Assembly (NCBI RefSeq): GCF_000741695.1
Contig: NZ_JGZK01000003.1
Location: 248,001 to 312,000, forward strand
Length of the DNA: 64,000 bases
Direction of reading: 5' to 3'
DNA from: Bifidobacterium reuteri DSM 23975
Lineage (GTDB): Bacteria; Actinomycetota; Actinomycetes; Actinomycetales; Bifidobacteriaceae
The notes below the pieces were generated by a model. That model ran no database searches. It had not been told where the DNA came from and saw only the letters and a program-made list of their open reading frames with translations. Numbering within the stretch: position 1 is the stretch's first letter; each line of letters begins with the position of its first letter. Positions 47,050 through 55,963 of this stretch are shown here, piece after piece. Made by a program: the position numbers and the translations under genes.

Positions 47050-47301
47050 CTAGGCGACCGTCATATCCGAGCGAATCCGTTCGGGAGCTATGTCCATGCC
47101 GTTTGACCAGGTCGGAGCACCGGCGACAAGCCGCACGCTGCGGAACATGCTAGGATCTCGCAATGCTTGGAACGCACCTTGATCAAGGTATTTCGTCATA
47201 TCGAAGATTCCTGAAGCACCATCCGAACATGTCACATGGAGCTTGTAGCCATCCAATGGCCGCACTTCAGTTACCTCACACAGATAATCAAGAAATGACA
47301 T
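47050..47301 (-). CDS. DUF2442 family protein
   Basis: The 83-residue product has the DUF2442 core: EVTEVRPLDGYKLHVTCSDG, then GIFDMTKYLDQGAFQAL and a terminal GAPTWSNGMDIAPERI. DUF2442 genes are commonly found beside DUF4160 genes, in pairs suspected of toxin-antitoxin behaviour. Here the start at 47301 lies inside the end of a shortened DUF4160 gene and overlaps it in another frame. GGAG is close to the start; coupling to the upstream gene would aid translation. Confidence 0.75.
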   Translation of the reverse strand: MSFLDYLCEVTEVRPLDGYKLHVTCSDGASGIFDMTKYLDQGAFQALRDPSMFRSVRLVAGAPTWSNGMDIAPERIRSDMTVA

Positions 47302-47398
47302 GACTCCGCCCTTGGAATTCCACATGCATGTGTGGCGGATTGTGATCATCGGCATACATACGCACGACGATGCCGAAGAACATGCTTACAATCGGCAT
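47288..47398 (-). pseudogene. Truncated DUF4160 gene
   Basis: A 36-codon frame with a strong GGAGGGTGAC site starts MPIVSMFFGIVVRMYADDHN and continues PPHMHVEFQG, the conserved DUF4160 N-terminus. It stops at a TGA where the family normally continues for another ~45 residues. The stop overlaps the DUF2442 start. This looks like a deletion derivative of a DUF4160-DUF2442 pair. Confidence 0.7.
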
Positions 47399-47485
47399 GT
47401 CACCCTCCTCTTGGCTTGATGCGAGACTCCCTTGTACTAGATCATCATATTATCGGATTCGTACGGGCAAGTACGAAAGGATAGA

Positions 47486-47802
47486 CAAGGTACAGCCTCA
47501 ACCAATATTGGAAAGATCTTTCCGATGCACTGCTCGAAGACGTAAACGGGTATATATCGTTCCTTATGAATAGCTGCACCAGTCAGGAGTTGGTTCTGCT
47601 GAGTGAAGTCAATGACGAGCTTATCGACGCAACACAAAATGAGCTCTTGATACATGCTCTGAAAACAGCACAGTCGCGTTTCCCCGAGGCCACTCGGAAA
47701 TATCAACTTGATGCAGATCTGGACTATACCATTTCGCGTCATATCAGCGACAAAGACAAAGCCAAACAGCTGCTTGCATGGAAGCCATCAGCACTCGGAT
47801 GA
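47486..47802 (+). pseudogene. Lower-GC remnant, plus strand
   Basis: An open frame beginning after a TAG near 47484 and reading to 47802 encodes a helical, charged polypeptide (YWKDLSDALLEDVNGY ... LDADLDYTISRHISDKDKAK). The only ATG is at 47566, giving 78 residues with no good ribosome site. A different frame just upstream also looks coding (RIRTGKYERIDK), which suggests a frameshifted gene fragment. AT content is clearly above the neighbours. Function unknown. Confidence 0.35.
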
Positions 47803-47805
47803 TGA

Positions 47806-47845
47806 TTCCTGGGGCGACAATCATCATCGGCCGTCGCCCCAGGAA
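47806..47845. terminator. Hairpin at the end of hsdS
   Basis: Perfect 13-bp arms 47806-47818 and 47833-47845 (TTCCTGGGGCGAC and complement) lie three bases beyond the hsdS stop and directly after the plus-strand remnant. It would separate hsdMS transcription from hsdR. Confidence 0.75.
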
Positions 47846-47848
47846 TTG

Positions 47849-49003
47849 TTATTCGGCGAAGTAGCTTTGGGCAAGGCTGTCGTAGAGGGTGTTGAGACGG
47901 TCAAGCTGCTGGCGGATGCAGGCCTTAAGGGATTCGACCTGCGTGACGAACTCGGCGAACTCGTTTTGGAGGGCGAGGGGCACCAACACAACTGGCAATT
48001 GCATCAAATTCGGTTTGGTGATGTTGGCCATGCTGCTATTCGCACCAGTCGCCATCGCGCTAATCCGACGATGCACAGAACGATTCACAAGCAACTGCCA
48101 AAGGAAGATAGGATTACACGTAGTCTCATCGAGATTGGCTTTCCATAGCAAATCTGATAGATACATATTCTTCGGATATTGCCACACGTATCCAGTAGAT
48201 CCCACCAATTGAACTGTGTTCTTTCGATTGATGATCACATCACCATGTTTGATCTCATGGTCAGGATTCGGAACATAATCGAAAGGCAAATATTTGATCT
48301 GCGTTTCATCGAAAGTATTCGATGCCACGGCACTGGTTTTCAAGACAAGATTGATGCAACGCTCTTTACTTGCGAGACTTTTCCCAGATGAAAAACTCTT
48401 CACGTAATGCGACACTGTTGTTCGCTCTTGAATATCGCCAAACATTTCGACGAAGCGGGATTGGATGAGTTCGTCGGCTTTGTCGAGCATCTGCTTGGCG
48501 ACATCAGTTAATCTCGATGCTGCTTCCAGTGTAGAAACAATCTCATGCTGCACATCCAAAGAAGGAACAGGAATCATCATGTCCGAAAGAGTCTTCTTAG
48601 ATAACTCTTTAAACGTTGCACCATGACCCATATGTTGCAATCGCTTGTTCTGCGATTTCAAGAAACAATACAAGTATTCATTGAATATAGCATCAGAACA
48701 AATAAGATTCTTAAATCCCTGATTACAGTACATATCGCGTCCAGCGATCGCTACTTTGCCAATGGGAGCACGGGAGGAAAGTAAAACAGTACCTTTTGGT
48801 AATAGTGGCAACTTCTTGCTTAATACCCCAGCCTCAGTCAGAGTTCTTTGCGTATCCGTAATTATGTGGCTGTCATTAGATATTTCCGCAGGAGTTACCC
48901 ACGGCAACCCACCATCCCAGTATTCCGGTTTAGTACTATTTGGAGTAGTACCAGAAACGATGTGGCAAACGTCTCCAAGTCGTACAACAGTTCTCTCCCC
49001 CAT
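47849..49003 (-). CDS. hsdS: Type I restriction-modification specificity subunit
   Basis: The 384-residue product has two target-recognition domains: residues ~1-165 (VSGTTPNSTKPEYW ... LSDMMIPVPSLDVQ) and ~190-355, each followed by a conserved helical spacer (EIVSTLEAASRLTD; FAEFVTQVESLKAC). The central IQSRFVEMFGD and terminal LYDSLAQSYFAE repeats are typical. GC is visibly lower than in hsdM, usual for exchanged specificity genes. The start overlaps the hsdM stop (TGATG). Confidence 0.93.
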   Translation of the reverse strand: MGERTVVRLGDVCHIVSGTTPNSTKPEYWDGGLPWVTPAEISNDSHIITDTQRTLTEAGVLSKKLPLLPKGTVLLSSRAPIGKVAIAGRDMYCNQGFKNLICSDAIFNEYLYCFLKSQNKRLQHMGHGATFKELSKKTLSDMMIPVPSLDVQHEIVSTLEAASRLTDVAKQMLDKADELIQSRFVEMFGDIQERTTVSHYVKSFSSGKSLASKERCINLVLKTSAVASNTFDETQIKYLPFDYVPNPDHEIKHGDVIINRKNTVQLVGSTGYVWQYPKNMYLSDLLWKANLDETTCNPIFLWQLLVNRSVHRRISAMATGANSSMANITKPNLMQLPVVLVPLALQNEFAEFVTQVESLKACIRQQLDRLNTLYDSLAQSYFAE

Positions 49004-50487
49004 CACTCACCATCCTTGGCGAGCATGGCGTCGAGGGCGCTGAGACCGCTCACGAACTTGGCATTGAGTTCGCGTAGTTCGGCCATGAGCTGGCTGGTTG
49101 GCGGGTATTCCTTCTTCTCGTATTCGACTTTCACATACTTGTTGAAGCTGAAGTCATAATCCTGCTCGACGATGTCGTCGCGGGTCACGAAGAAGCTCTG
49201 CTCGGTGCGTTCGCGCGCGTCCTCGGCATCCAAGTGCGCCCAACGTTCGAGAATATCCGGAATATCGTTATGGCTCACGTCCTCGTCGCGCTTGTCGTCC
49301 AGCGTGAAGCCGTCATGCTCCATGTTGTACAGCCACACCTTGTCGGTGCTGTTCGGCGCGTCGGTTTTCGTGAACACGAGAATCGCGGTGCTCACGCCCG
49401 AATACGGCTTGAACACGCCGGAAGGCATGTAGATGATAGCCTCCAGACGCTGATGGTCCACCAGTTCACGGCGCAGTTCACGGTACGCCTTCGCATTGGA
49501 GCGGAACAGCACGCCATTCGGTACGATGCACGCGCACCGGCCGCCGAGCTTCAGCATGCGCAGGAACAGGGCCACGAACAGGAGCTCCGTCTGCTTGGTC
49601 TGGACGATCGACTTCAGCGAATCGTCAATGTCCTCCACGTCCAGAGAACCGGTGAACGGCGGATTCGCGAGGATTACATCAAACCGGCTGCGAATCGTGT
49701 TGAGTCTCGACAGACTGTCCTGATTGCGCACATCCGGATTCTCCACGCCGTGCAGCAGTAAGTTCATCGCGGAAATGCGCACCATCGTCTGATCGGTGTC
49801 GAATCCGGTGAACTGTTCGCCCTCGAACAGGTTCCAATCCTCAGCGCTCATCGCATCGCCGTGATGGGCGCGAATCCATTCGGCGGCGGAGATCAGGAAT
49901 CCTGCCGTGCCACAGGCCGGGTCTCCTATGAGCTGACCGGGTTTCGGATCGAGCAGGCCGACCATCAGGTCACGAATGTGCTTGGGTGTACGGAACTGGC
50001 CGTTCGCGCCGGCAGTGTTGAGCTTGCTCAGCATGTATTCATACAGGTCGCCGAGATCATCCTGGTCCCTGACCACGTTCGTCAGCAGATCATCGATGCC
50101 GGAGACCGCACGCTCCAATGTCTTCGGCTTATTGAATCCGAATGACGCATCCTCCATGCTTTCGGCGAATGCGTTGCCGGTGTGCAGGGTCTTCAGGGGA
50201 ACGGAACACCTGCTGGGAGACCACGGCGAACATCTGCTCTGCCGGCAGGTTCTTGAACCGGCTCCAGCGCAATGCCTGACCTCCGGGGTCTGCGGGAAGG
50301 TGAGTTTGGTGGCCGGTACGCCGGTCAACTGCGCCATCTGCTCGGCTTCCAGCTCCTTGTCGTCCAGCGACTTCATGAACATGAGATACGTGAGCTGGCT
50401 GATCACCTCAAGCGGATTGGTGATGCCGCCCTCCCACATGCGTTGCCAGATGTCATCGACCTTGCTTTTCGTGGCCCCGGTGATCAT
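49003..50487 (-). CDS. hsdM: Type I restriction-modification methyltransferase subunit, with compensated double frameshift
   Basis: The 494-residue product has the N-terminal helical domain, SAM motif DPACGTAGFLISA, catalytic ILANPPFTG for N6-adenine and SGVSTAILVFTKTD. Residues ~69-96 (VRHCAGAGSRTC...) do not look like the family; a neighbouring frame encodes the expected GQALRWSRFKNLP. A missing G near 50280 and an extra base in the G run at 50196-50199 explain this (see findings). ATG 50487 has GGAAAGG upstream. It should methylate the HsdS-defined site if the domain folds. Confidence 0.9.
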   Translation of the reverse strand: MITGATKSKVDDIWQRMWEGGITNPLEVISQLTYLMFMKSLDDKELEAEQMAQLTGVPATKLTFPQTPEVRHCAGAGSRTCRQSRCSPWSPSRCSVPLKTLHTGNAFAESMEDASFGFNKPKTLERAVSGIDDLLTNVVRDQDDLGDLYEYMLSKLNTAGANGQFRTPKHIRDLMVGLLDPKPGQLIGDPACGTAGFLISAAEWIRAHHGDAMSAEDWNLFEGEQFTGFDTDQTMVRISAMNLLLHGVENPDVRNQDSLSRLNTIRSRFDVILANPPFTGSLDVEDIDDSLKSIVQTKQTELLFVALFLRMLKLGGRCACIVPNGVLFRSNAKAYRELRRELVDHQRLEAIIYMPSGVFKPYSGVSTAILVFTKTDAPNSTDKVWLYNMEHDGFTLDDKRDEDVSHNDIPDILERWAHLDAEDARERTEQSFFVTRDDIVEQDYDFSFNKYVKVEYEKKEYPPTSQLMAELRELNAKFVSGLSALDAMLAKDGE

Positions 50488-50529
50488 GAGCACCTTTCCA
50501 TTCGTTCCGTCACAATTGAATATTCCTCA

Positions 50530-52077
50530 TTACTGTACCGGATGTCCGGCGGTCTCCCGGCGTTTCATGCCATCCAGCACCCACTTGGAGACCAACGCGG
50601 AGGCGGCTACTGCCAATCCGACCGGCACGAAGAACGTGATCGGCGCTTCGGTCAGCTCCATTACGAGGCACATGGCCATGAGCGGGGCCTGCTGGGATGC
50701 GGCCAACAACGCAGCCGCGCCGATCAGCGCGCAAGCGGTGACCGAATCGGCGGGGAAGGCGAACATCCAGACAAGTCCCAGCATCGCGCCGAGCGTGGAA
50801 CCCAACGCGATGCCCGGCTGGAGCACGCCGCCGGACGCGCCGGAGCGTATGGTCATCAGCGTGATCAGCGCCTTGGCAGCGAACGTCAAGGCCAGCACGC
50901 CCAGAATCATCCCGACGTGGGAGAGCGTCAGCACCGTGCCGGCGTTGGGCGCAACGCCGGAGCCGAAATCGAGCCACGAATCGGCGACTGAGCCAGTGAC
51001 GGATGCACCCGAAGACGCAACGGTACCGGACGCACCGGCGGATGATCCAGTACCATCGACCGCGCCACCGACGACGCCGCTCCCTCCGCTCAGCAGCGTC
51101 CACGGCGACGCAGCAGCGGAATCCGACGACTGAGCGGCACCGGAAGGTCCGGCGACCTCGGGAATGAACGTGCTGAAGCCAAGCTGTGCGGCGGCACGGC
51201 CGTTGCCCATCACCTGCGGCACGAACACCGCCACCAGACCGGTCACCAGACCAGCAAGCGGCATCTGCCACAGGATAGCGCGTCCGGCCGGCTGATGCGC
51301 CTGTGCCCATGAGGATCCTTTGCGGAACCAAGCTCCTACCACGCCGCATGCCGCGCCGCACAACAGAGCGAACAGCATCAGTGTCGGCGTGGAAGTGGGC
51401 TGCATGGCGGTAATGTCGTAGAACGTGTGATGGCCCTTGATGGCGGCCGCCACGAACGCAGCCACCGCAGACATGCCCAGACCGAATGCCACCTTCTCGA
51501 GCGTCACGTCCACCAGCAGAATCTCCACGGCGAAGAACATGCCGGCCAACGGCGCGTTGTAGACGCCACCCAGACCAGCGCCGGCCGCCACTGCCACTAC
51601 CATGCGGCGGTCGATGCCACTATCGCCCTCGATATGCAGCAAATCGCAGAACCGCTGGGCGAGCATCGCACCAAGTTCGCGCGGTGCGACCTCCCGGCCG
51701 ATCGACGCGCCGGAACCAACAATGAAGATCTGCAGCACGACATGCAGCACGGTCTGCCAGACCGGCATCCGCTCCCCCGCCACAGCCTTCTTGACCGACG
51801 GCACTTTCGTGGTCTTGTGCCTCAGCAAATACCAGACCACACCGGCGACCGTCATGCCGAGCGTCACCGAAATCAGCCGGCGCATCGCAGGCACACCGAA
51901 CGGACCGGGCAGTCCCGAGCCCTCGATGTAGCCGAGCATCACATGTTCGACACCGTAGAGCAACAGTGTCAACAGTCCTGCGCCCGCACCAATGACCGAG
52001 CCAAGCGTGAGTACGGCGAGGATGATCCAGCCGAGGCGTTTTCCATCGAGTTGTGCGTTCGTCTGCGTGTGTGTCAT
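50530..52077 (-). CDS. ClC-family chloride channel/transporter
   Basis: A 515-residue polytopic protein. The anion-path motifs are present in variant form: GSGASIGREVAPRELG where many ClCs have GSGIP and GKEGP, and GLGGVYNAPLAGMFFAVE. C-terminal GVLQPGIALGSTLGAMLG matches the conserved GxFxP-like end of the filter. An Ser/Gly/Ala-rich insert of ~60 residues splits the middle. No CBS domain. It may exchange Cl- for H+ in acid or osmotic stress. GAGGAG lies ahead of the ATG. Confidence 0.88.
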   Translation of the reverse strand: MTHTQTNAQLDGKRLGWIILAVLTLGSVIGAGAGLLTLLLYGVEHVMLGYIEGSGLPGPFGVPAMRRLISVTLGMTVAGVVWYLLRHKTTKVPSVKKAVAGERMPVWQTVLHVVLQIFIVGSGASIGREVAPRELGAMLAQRFCDLLHIEGDSGIDRRMVVAVAAGAGLGGVYNAPLAGMFFAVEILLVDVTLEKVAFGLGMSAVAAFVAAAIKGHHTFYDITAMQPTSTPTLMLFALLCGAACGVVGAWFRKGSSWAQAHQPAGRAILWQMPLAGLVTGLVAVFVPQVMGNGRAAAQLGFSTFIPEVAGPSGAAQSSDSAAASPWTLLSGGSGVVGGAVDGTGSSAGASGTVASSGASVTGSVADSWLDFGSGVAPNAGTVLTLSHVGMILGVLALTFAAKALITLMTIRSGASGGVLQPGIALGSTLGAMLGLVWMFAFPADSVTACALIGAAALLAASQQAPLMAMCLVMELTEAPITFFVPVGLAVAASALVSKWVLDGMKRRETAGHPVQ

Positions 52078-52218
52078 TGCGCCAACTCCTCATGTTCTGT
52101 CTTGTTTGTCGTCCGCCTCTGTGGCTCTCGTTCCGGAAGCGACCCGTGAAGGGTAGGAGCGTACAGGGGCTTCCGCGGAAACGGAATCGTCATGTGCTCC
52201 ATCGCAAGACTACCCCTC

Positions 52219-52360
52219 AGTCGCTCCGCCGACAGCTCTCATGATAAGGGAGCCGAGAAATGGGGGCGAACACTGCCAACAGCTCGCATGACAAGAGAAC
52301 CGAGATGTGGCCGACCATCGCCGACAGCTCTTGTGGCAGGGGAACCGGTTGCGTACCGCA
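52219..52360. repeat. Three diverged tandem copies of a repeat core
   Basis: Units begin near 52227, 52274 and 52319 (45-47 bp apart) and share GCCGACAGCTC-x-CATGA-like and GAACCGAGA-like blocks. The first unit resembles the core of the MITE-like elements at 24.24 and 63.03 kb (CAGTC...GCCGACAGC...GGGAGCC). No gene lies in 52078-52483 apart from this and the tig terminator. Confidence 0.5.
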
Positions 52361-52409
52361 TTGGGGCAACTCACACCTACCAACCCGATGCGGGGAGCCA
52401 AATATAACA

Positions 52410-52438
52410 GAGCCCGGAACCGTATGGGTTCCGGGCTC
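52410..52438 (-). terminator. Intrinsic terminator of tig
   Basis: A 12-bp stem GAGCCCGGAACC / GGTTCCGGGCTC with a five-base loop; the minus-strand 3' flank is T-rich (TGTTATATTT). It lies 45 bp after the tig stop. Confidence 0.85.
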
Positions 52439-52483
52439 GAACAGTCACGCTCCAGCGATCACGCTATTGCGAGACGGTCATGC

Positions 52484-53869
52484 TCACTCGGCGTCGGCAG
52501 CCTTGTCCTCGTCGGACTTGGACAGCTCGTCGGCCACGGCAGCGGCTGCGGAAGCGGCCTCGACGGACTCGGCTTCCTCATCCTCGGCAGCTTCGCCCAG
52601 GAAGCCGGAGAGGTCGACGACCTCGCCGTCGGCGGTGAACTTGACGGCGCGCATACCGGCGAGCAGGCCCTTGGAGCGGCCGACTTCCTGCACGGCGGAG
52701 CCAAGCTGGCCATTCTTGATGATGGCCTGGATGAAGGCGTTCGGATCCATGCCGTACTGCTGGGCAATGGAGGCGAGGAAGTTGAACACGTCGGCCTGGG
52801 AGACCTTGACGTCCAGCTTCTGGGCCAGAGCGTCGAGAACCATCTGGTCGCGCAGATCCTTCTCCACGTTCTTCTCAGCCTCGGCCTTCTGCTCGTCGGT
52901 GGCCTTCTCCGGATCCGGGGTCATGCCCTTGAGCTGCTCTTCAACCATCTTGGCCTTGACGCCCTTCGGCACCGGGATCTCGAGGCCTTCCTGCAGCTTG
53001 GCGATGAAGGCGTCGCGGGCCTCAGTGGCCTGACGGCCTTCGGCGTCCTGACCGGCAGCCTTGCGAATGTCGGCCTTGAGCTCGTCCAGAGTATCGAACT
53101 CGGAAGCCTCGGAAGCGAACTCGTCGTTCAGCTCCGGCAGCTCCTCGGCCTTGACGGAGTTGACCTTGACCTTGACCTGAGCCTTCTGGCCTTCGTGCTC
53201 GCCGGCTTCCAGCGTGCCTTCGAAGGTGGTCTCTTCGCCGGCGGACAGGCCGTCCAGAGCCTCATCCAGACCGTCGAGCATGGTGTTGGAGCCGAGCTCG
53301 TAGCTCACGCCTTCCTGGGAGTCCACGACCTCGCCGTCGATCTCGGCGCTCAGGTCGATGTTGGCGAAATCACCCTTGCCGGCCGGACGGTCCACGCCGA
53401 CCAGGGTGCCGAAGCGCTGGCGCAGGGCCTCAAGACGCTTGTCGACGTCCTCATCCTTGACTTCCGGCTTGGAGATGGCGATCTCCATGCCCTCGACCTC
53501 AGGCAGCTCGATGTCGGGGCGACGTTCCACGGTGGCGGTGAACTTCAGCTTGGTCTCATCCTTGGCGGACTGCGGAACATCCTGCACATCGAACTCCGGC
53601 TGATCCATCGGGTGGATCTGCTTCTCCTCGAGAGCCTTGGAGTACAGCTCCGGCACGGCGTCGTTCACGGCCTCGCCGGCGACGGCGGCGAAACCGATGC
53701 GCTGGTCGATGATCTTGCCGGGCACGTGGCCCTTACGGAAGCCGGGAACGTTCACCTGCTTGGCGATTTCCTTGCGAGCCTTGTCCAGGAACGGGTCAAG
53801 CTCTTCCGGGTCGACGGTGATGGTGAGCTTCACCTTGGTGGGCTCGAGGTTACGAACGCTGATCTTCAC
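52484..53869 (-). CDS. tig: Trigger factor, ribosome-associated prolyl isomerase/chaperone
   Basis: A 461-residue protein with the ribosome-binding signature GFRKGHVPGKIIDQRIG in the N-terminal domain, an FKBP-like domain (~160-245, beginning after GDFANIDLSAEIDGE) and the helical C-terminal chaperone arms. The last ~45 residues are Ala/Glu/Asp-rich. It binds nascent chains at the tunnel exit. GTG 53869 is the start, with GAGGAG eight bases upstream. The separate transcript ends at the 52410 hairpin. Confidence 0.96.
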   Translation of the reverse strand: MKISVRNLEPTKVKLTITVDPEELDPFLDKARKEIAKQVNVPGFRKGHVPGKIIDQRIGFAAVAGEAVNDAVPELYSKALEEKQIHPMDQPEFDVQDVPQSAKDETKLKFTATVERRPDIELPEVEGMEIAISKPEVKDEDVDKRLEALRQRFGTLVGVDRPAGKGDFANIDLSAEIDGEVVDSQEGVSYELGSNTMLDGLDEALDGLSAGEETTFEGTLEAGEHEGQKAQVKVKVNSVKAEELPELNDEFASEASEFDTLDELKADIRKAAGQDAEGRQATEARDAFIAKLQEGLEIPVPKGVKAKMVEEQLKGMTPDPEKATDEQKAEAEKNVEKDLRDQMVLDALAQKLDVKVSQADVFNFLASIAQQYGMDPNAFIQAIIKNGQLGSAVQEVGRSKGLLAGMRAVKFTADGEVVDLSGFLGEAAEDEEAESVEAASAAAAVADELSKSDEDKAADAE

Positions 53870-53924
53870 GCTAATGACTCCTCAAAAGTCGTTGAATCTT
53901 ATACATCTGCCGTTAAGGCAACCT

Positions 53925-55226
53925 CTACATGATAGCGCCACTTACGGACGGTGCAATAAGACGAACCTGCCAGTCCCGTGCGCCCTGTTCGCGCAGGAAT
54001 GCTTCGACATCCAAATTCGCAGCATCCTCCGCCCAGCATAGGTTGCGCACGATCTGAGGTTTGATGACGATCTCAGCCGGGGTACGTGTATCCACTGCGA
54101 TCTGATTGATGACCTTGCGCACCCGCTGCAACCGTTCATAACGATCAGGATGCCGTTGCTTCCACAGGCGCATGGATCGTGGCGCATTGATCAGGCCACT
54201 CTCATCCTGATCCGGCACGGGCATCTGCGGCCATTGACCGGGTTTGAGCGCCAAGGCCCTGTCAATGGCGGTCTTCCATGTCTTGGGTTTGACGGCACGC
54301 TGGATCGGGGCGTACCGTTCGAACATTTTGTCCTGTTCGGTCCCGGTGTGAATACGTACACGCTCGTTGAGCGAGCGAATCATACGGAATTGCGCAGCGT
54401 TATGCGGTTTTTTCTGTGCGGCCTCGATGATGGACGAATCGGCCAGCAGAAGGCTGGGGGCGATGTCATAGTGCCGCGCGAGCCGGTCACGCTCCTCCCA
54501 TAGCGATTTCGCTATGGCCAGGGCCTGCCGGTCACGGCTCAGCTCCGTTATGCGGGAGATGCGCATCCACGGCACGGGGTGCGGTTTCTTGGGCTCCATG
54601 CCCTTGCGCAACGCGTAATCGAATTCCTCGTTCGCCCATTCCTCTTTGCCTGATGCCTTGAGGTCACGGCGCATGAGGGTTTCCAATTCGATGAGCACTT
54701 CGACGTCGAGCGCCGCATAGTTGCGCCAATCACGGGGCAACGGACGGTATGACCAATCAGCGGCGGAATGCTCCTTGGCCAACGTGATGCCCAGATACCG
54801 TTCGGTGACCGCGGCCAGGCCGAAGCGATGCATGCCCAGCAACCGTGCGGCGATCTCCGTGTCGAACAATCCTTGGGGCTTGAGACCGATATCGGCGAAT
54901 CCCGGCAGGTCCATCAGGGAGTCGTGCAGAATCCATGTCGATTGTCCGACAGCCTGATTGAATGCGGCCCAATCCGCCCCGGCCTGGGTCAGGGCGATAG
55001 GGTCAAGCAGGATGATGCCCGCGCCTTCGCGCTTGAACTGGATCAGCCAATCCTCATGGCCATAGCGGAATCCGGAGGCGCGTTCGGCGTCGGCTGCCAA
55101 CGAGCCGGAGGCATTGGCCAATGACTCGCAGGCCTGGTGGTATTGATCAAGTGTCGCAATGACATCGGGCACTCCCCCACGGGGTTCTTTCAATAGCCGT
55201 GGCTGAGTGTCGTAGACGTCGCTCAC
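53925..55226 (-). CDS. rnd: RNase D-like 3'-5' exonuclease with HRDC domain
   Basis: A 433-residue DEDDy exonuclease. Exo I is DAERASGFRY, Exo II is ILHDSLMDLPG, Exo III is NYAALDVEVLIELE with the Tyr. An HRDC helical domain follows (~225-300). RNase D trims tRNA and other structured RNAs. GTG 55226 is used; it overlaps the DUF3000 stop by four bases and has GAGGATG upstream, so the pair is translationally coupled. Confidence 0.92.
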   Translation of the reverse strand: MSDVYDTQPRLLKEPRGGVPDVIATLDQYHQACESLANASGSLAADAERASGFRYGHEDWLIQFKREGAGIILLDPIALTQAGADWAAFNQAVGQSTWILHDSLMDLPGFADIGLKPQGLFDTEIAARLLGMHRFGLAAVTERYLGITLAKEHSAADWSYRPLPRDWRNYAALDVEVLIELETLMRRDLKASGKEEWANEEFDYALRKGMEPKKPHPVPWMRISRITELSRDRQALAIAKSLWEERDRLARHYDIAPSLLLADSSIIEAAQKKPHNAAQFRMIRSLNERVRIHTGTEQDKMFERYAPIQRAVKPKTWKTAIDRALALKPGQWPQMPVPDQDESGLINAPRSMRLWKQRHPDRYERLQRVRKVINQIAVDTRTPAEIVIKPQIVRNLCWAEDAANLDVEAFLREQGARDWQVRLIAPSVSGAIM

Positions 55227-55882
55227 CTGTCGTCATCCTCCTCGCTCCGAACAACGGATGCCATGAATGCGGCCCACGCATTCACTTGTGCGCCGGCGTC
55301 CATAGTACCGTCAGCACCGACGACGTCAAGCGGCGTCCATGAAACCCGTATCTCGCATCCGGCGCTGGCACGGGCGGCAATGCCTCCGAACGAGGTGTTC
55401 TGGTTGACGGTCACCGTGCCGGAGAGGGGAATCAGGTCCATGTTCACCAGATGATCGCACATGCCGTCCCAATACATTTCGGGAGCCAGCGAATCGTTCT
55501 CGGCAGGGGCGAGCGGAAGCCGTGCGAAGGCCACACACCTCCACCGCGAGCCCCATTCCGCACGGGGCTCATGGCAGTAGAGCACCATCACCCATCCGGT
55601 GCCCGCGTCCTGCGGGAAGCCGGACATGTCGTCGGCTGCATGGGCAGCAGCAGCATCGGCAGCAGCACCGCCGAAACGGGCATGCCCTGCTTCCAGCTCC
55701 ACGCCGATGCCGTAGTCGGCCAACGTGGAAGGCACAGGAATCTCCCGATATCGGACGCCGGGAAGATGAGGCATGGCGTTCACCGATTCGACCGCCGCCC
55801 ACAGCTCATCAGGCACACCTTGAGGCCGAAGGAGCCGCCCATCATTGGGCGAGCCCGCAGGAAACACGTAGATGCTGGCCAT
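55223..55882 (-). CDS. DUF3000 family protein
   Basis: The 219-residue product shows the DUF3000 pattern: EWGSRWRCVAFARLPL, MYWDGMCDHLVN and the highly conserved SGTVTVNQNTSFGGI, then SAGCEIRVSWTPL. It is a cytoplasmic protein restricted to actinobacteria and usually sits directly before the RNase D gene, as here; a linked function in RNA metabolism is inferred only from this conserved pairing. An Ala/Asp stretch occurs near residue 75. Confidence 0.88.
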   Translation of the reverse strand: MASIYVFPAGSPNDGRLLRPQGVPDELWAAVESVNAMPHLPGVRYREIPVPSTLADYGIGVELEAGHARFGGAAADAAAAHAADDMSGFPQDAGTGWVMVLYCHEPRAEWGSRWRCVAFARLPLAPAENDSLAPEMYWDGMCDHLVNMDLIPLSGTVTVNQNTSFGGIAARASAGCEIRVSWTPLDVVGADGTMDAGAQVNAWAAFMASVVRSEEDDDR

Positions 55883-55963
55883 ACCTACCAGACTACGGTT
55901 GATTCGCCGGGAATTCGGTATTGAAGCACATTTCCCTCGGCCATGTCGCCGGCATCGGCGTCG

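Noticed and set aside
43148-50487. Phase-variable type I restriction locus with inverting hsdS genes
   Set aside because: Only one hsdS is present and there is no site-specific recombinase or inverted hsdS fragment in the window.
52219-52360. CRISPR array
   Set aside because: Three units of ~46 bp are diverged over their whole length, with no constant-repeat/unique-spacer pattern and no cas genes.
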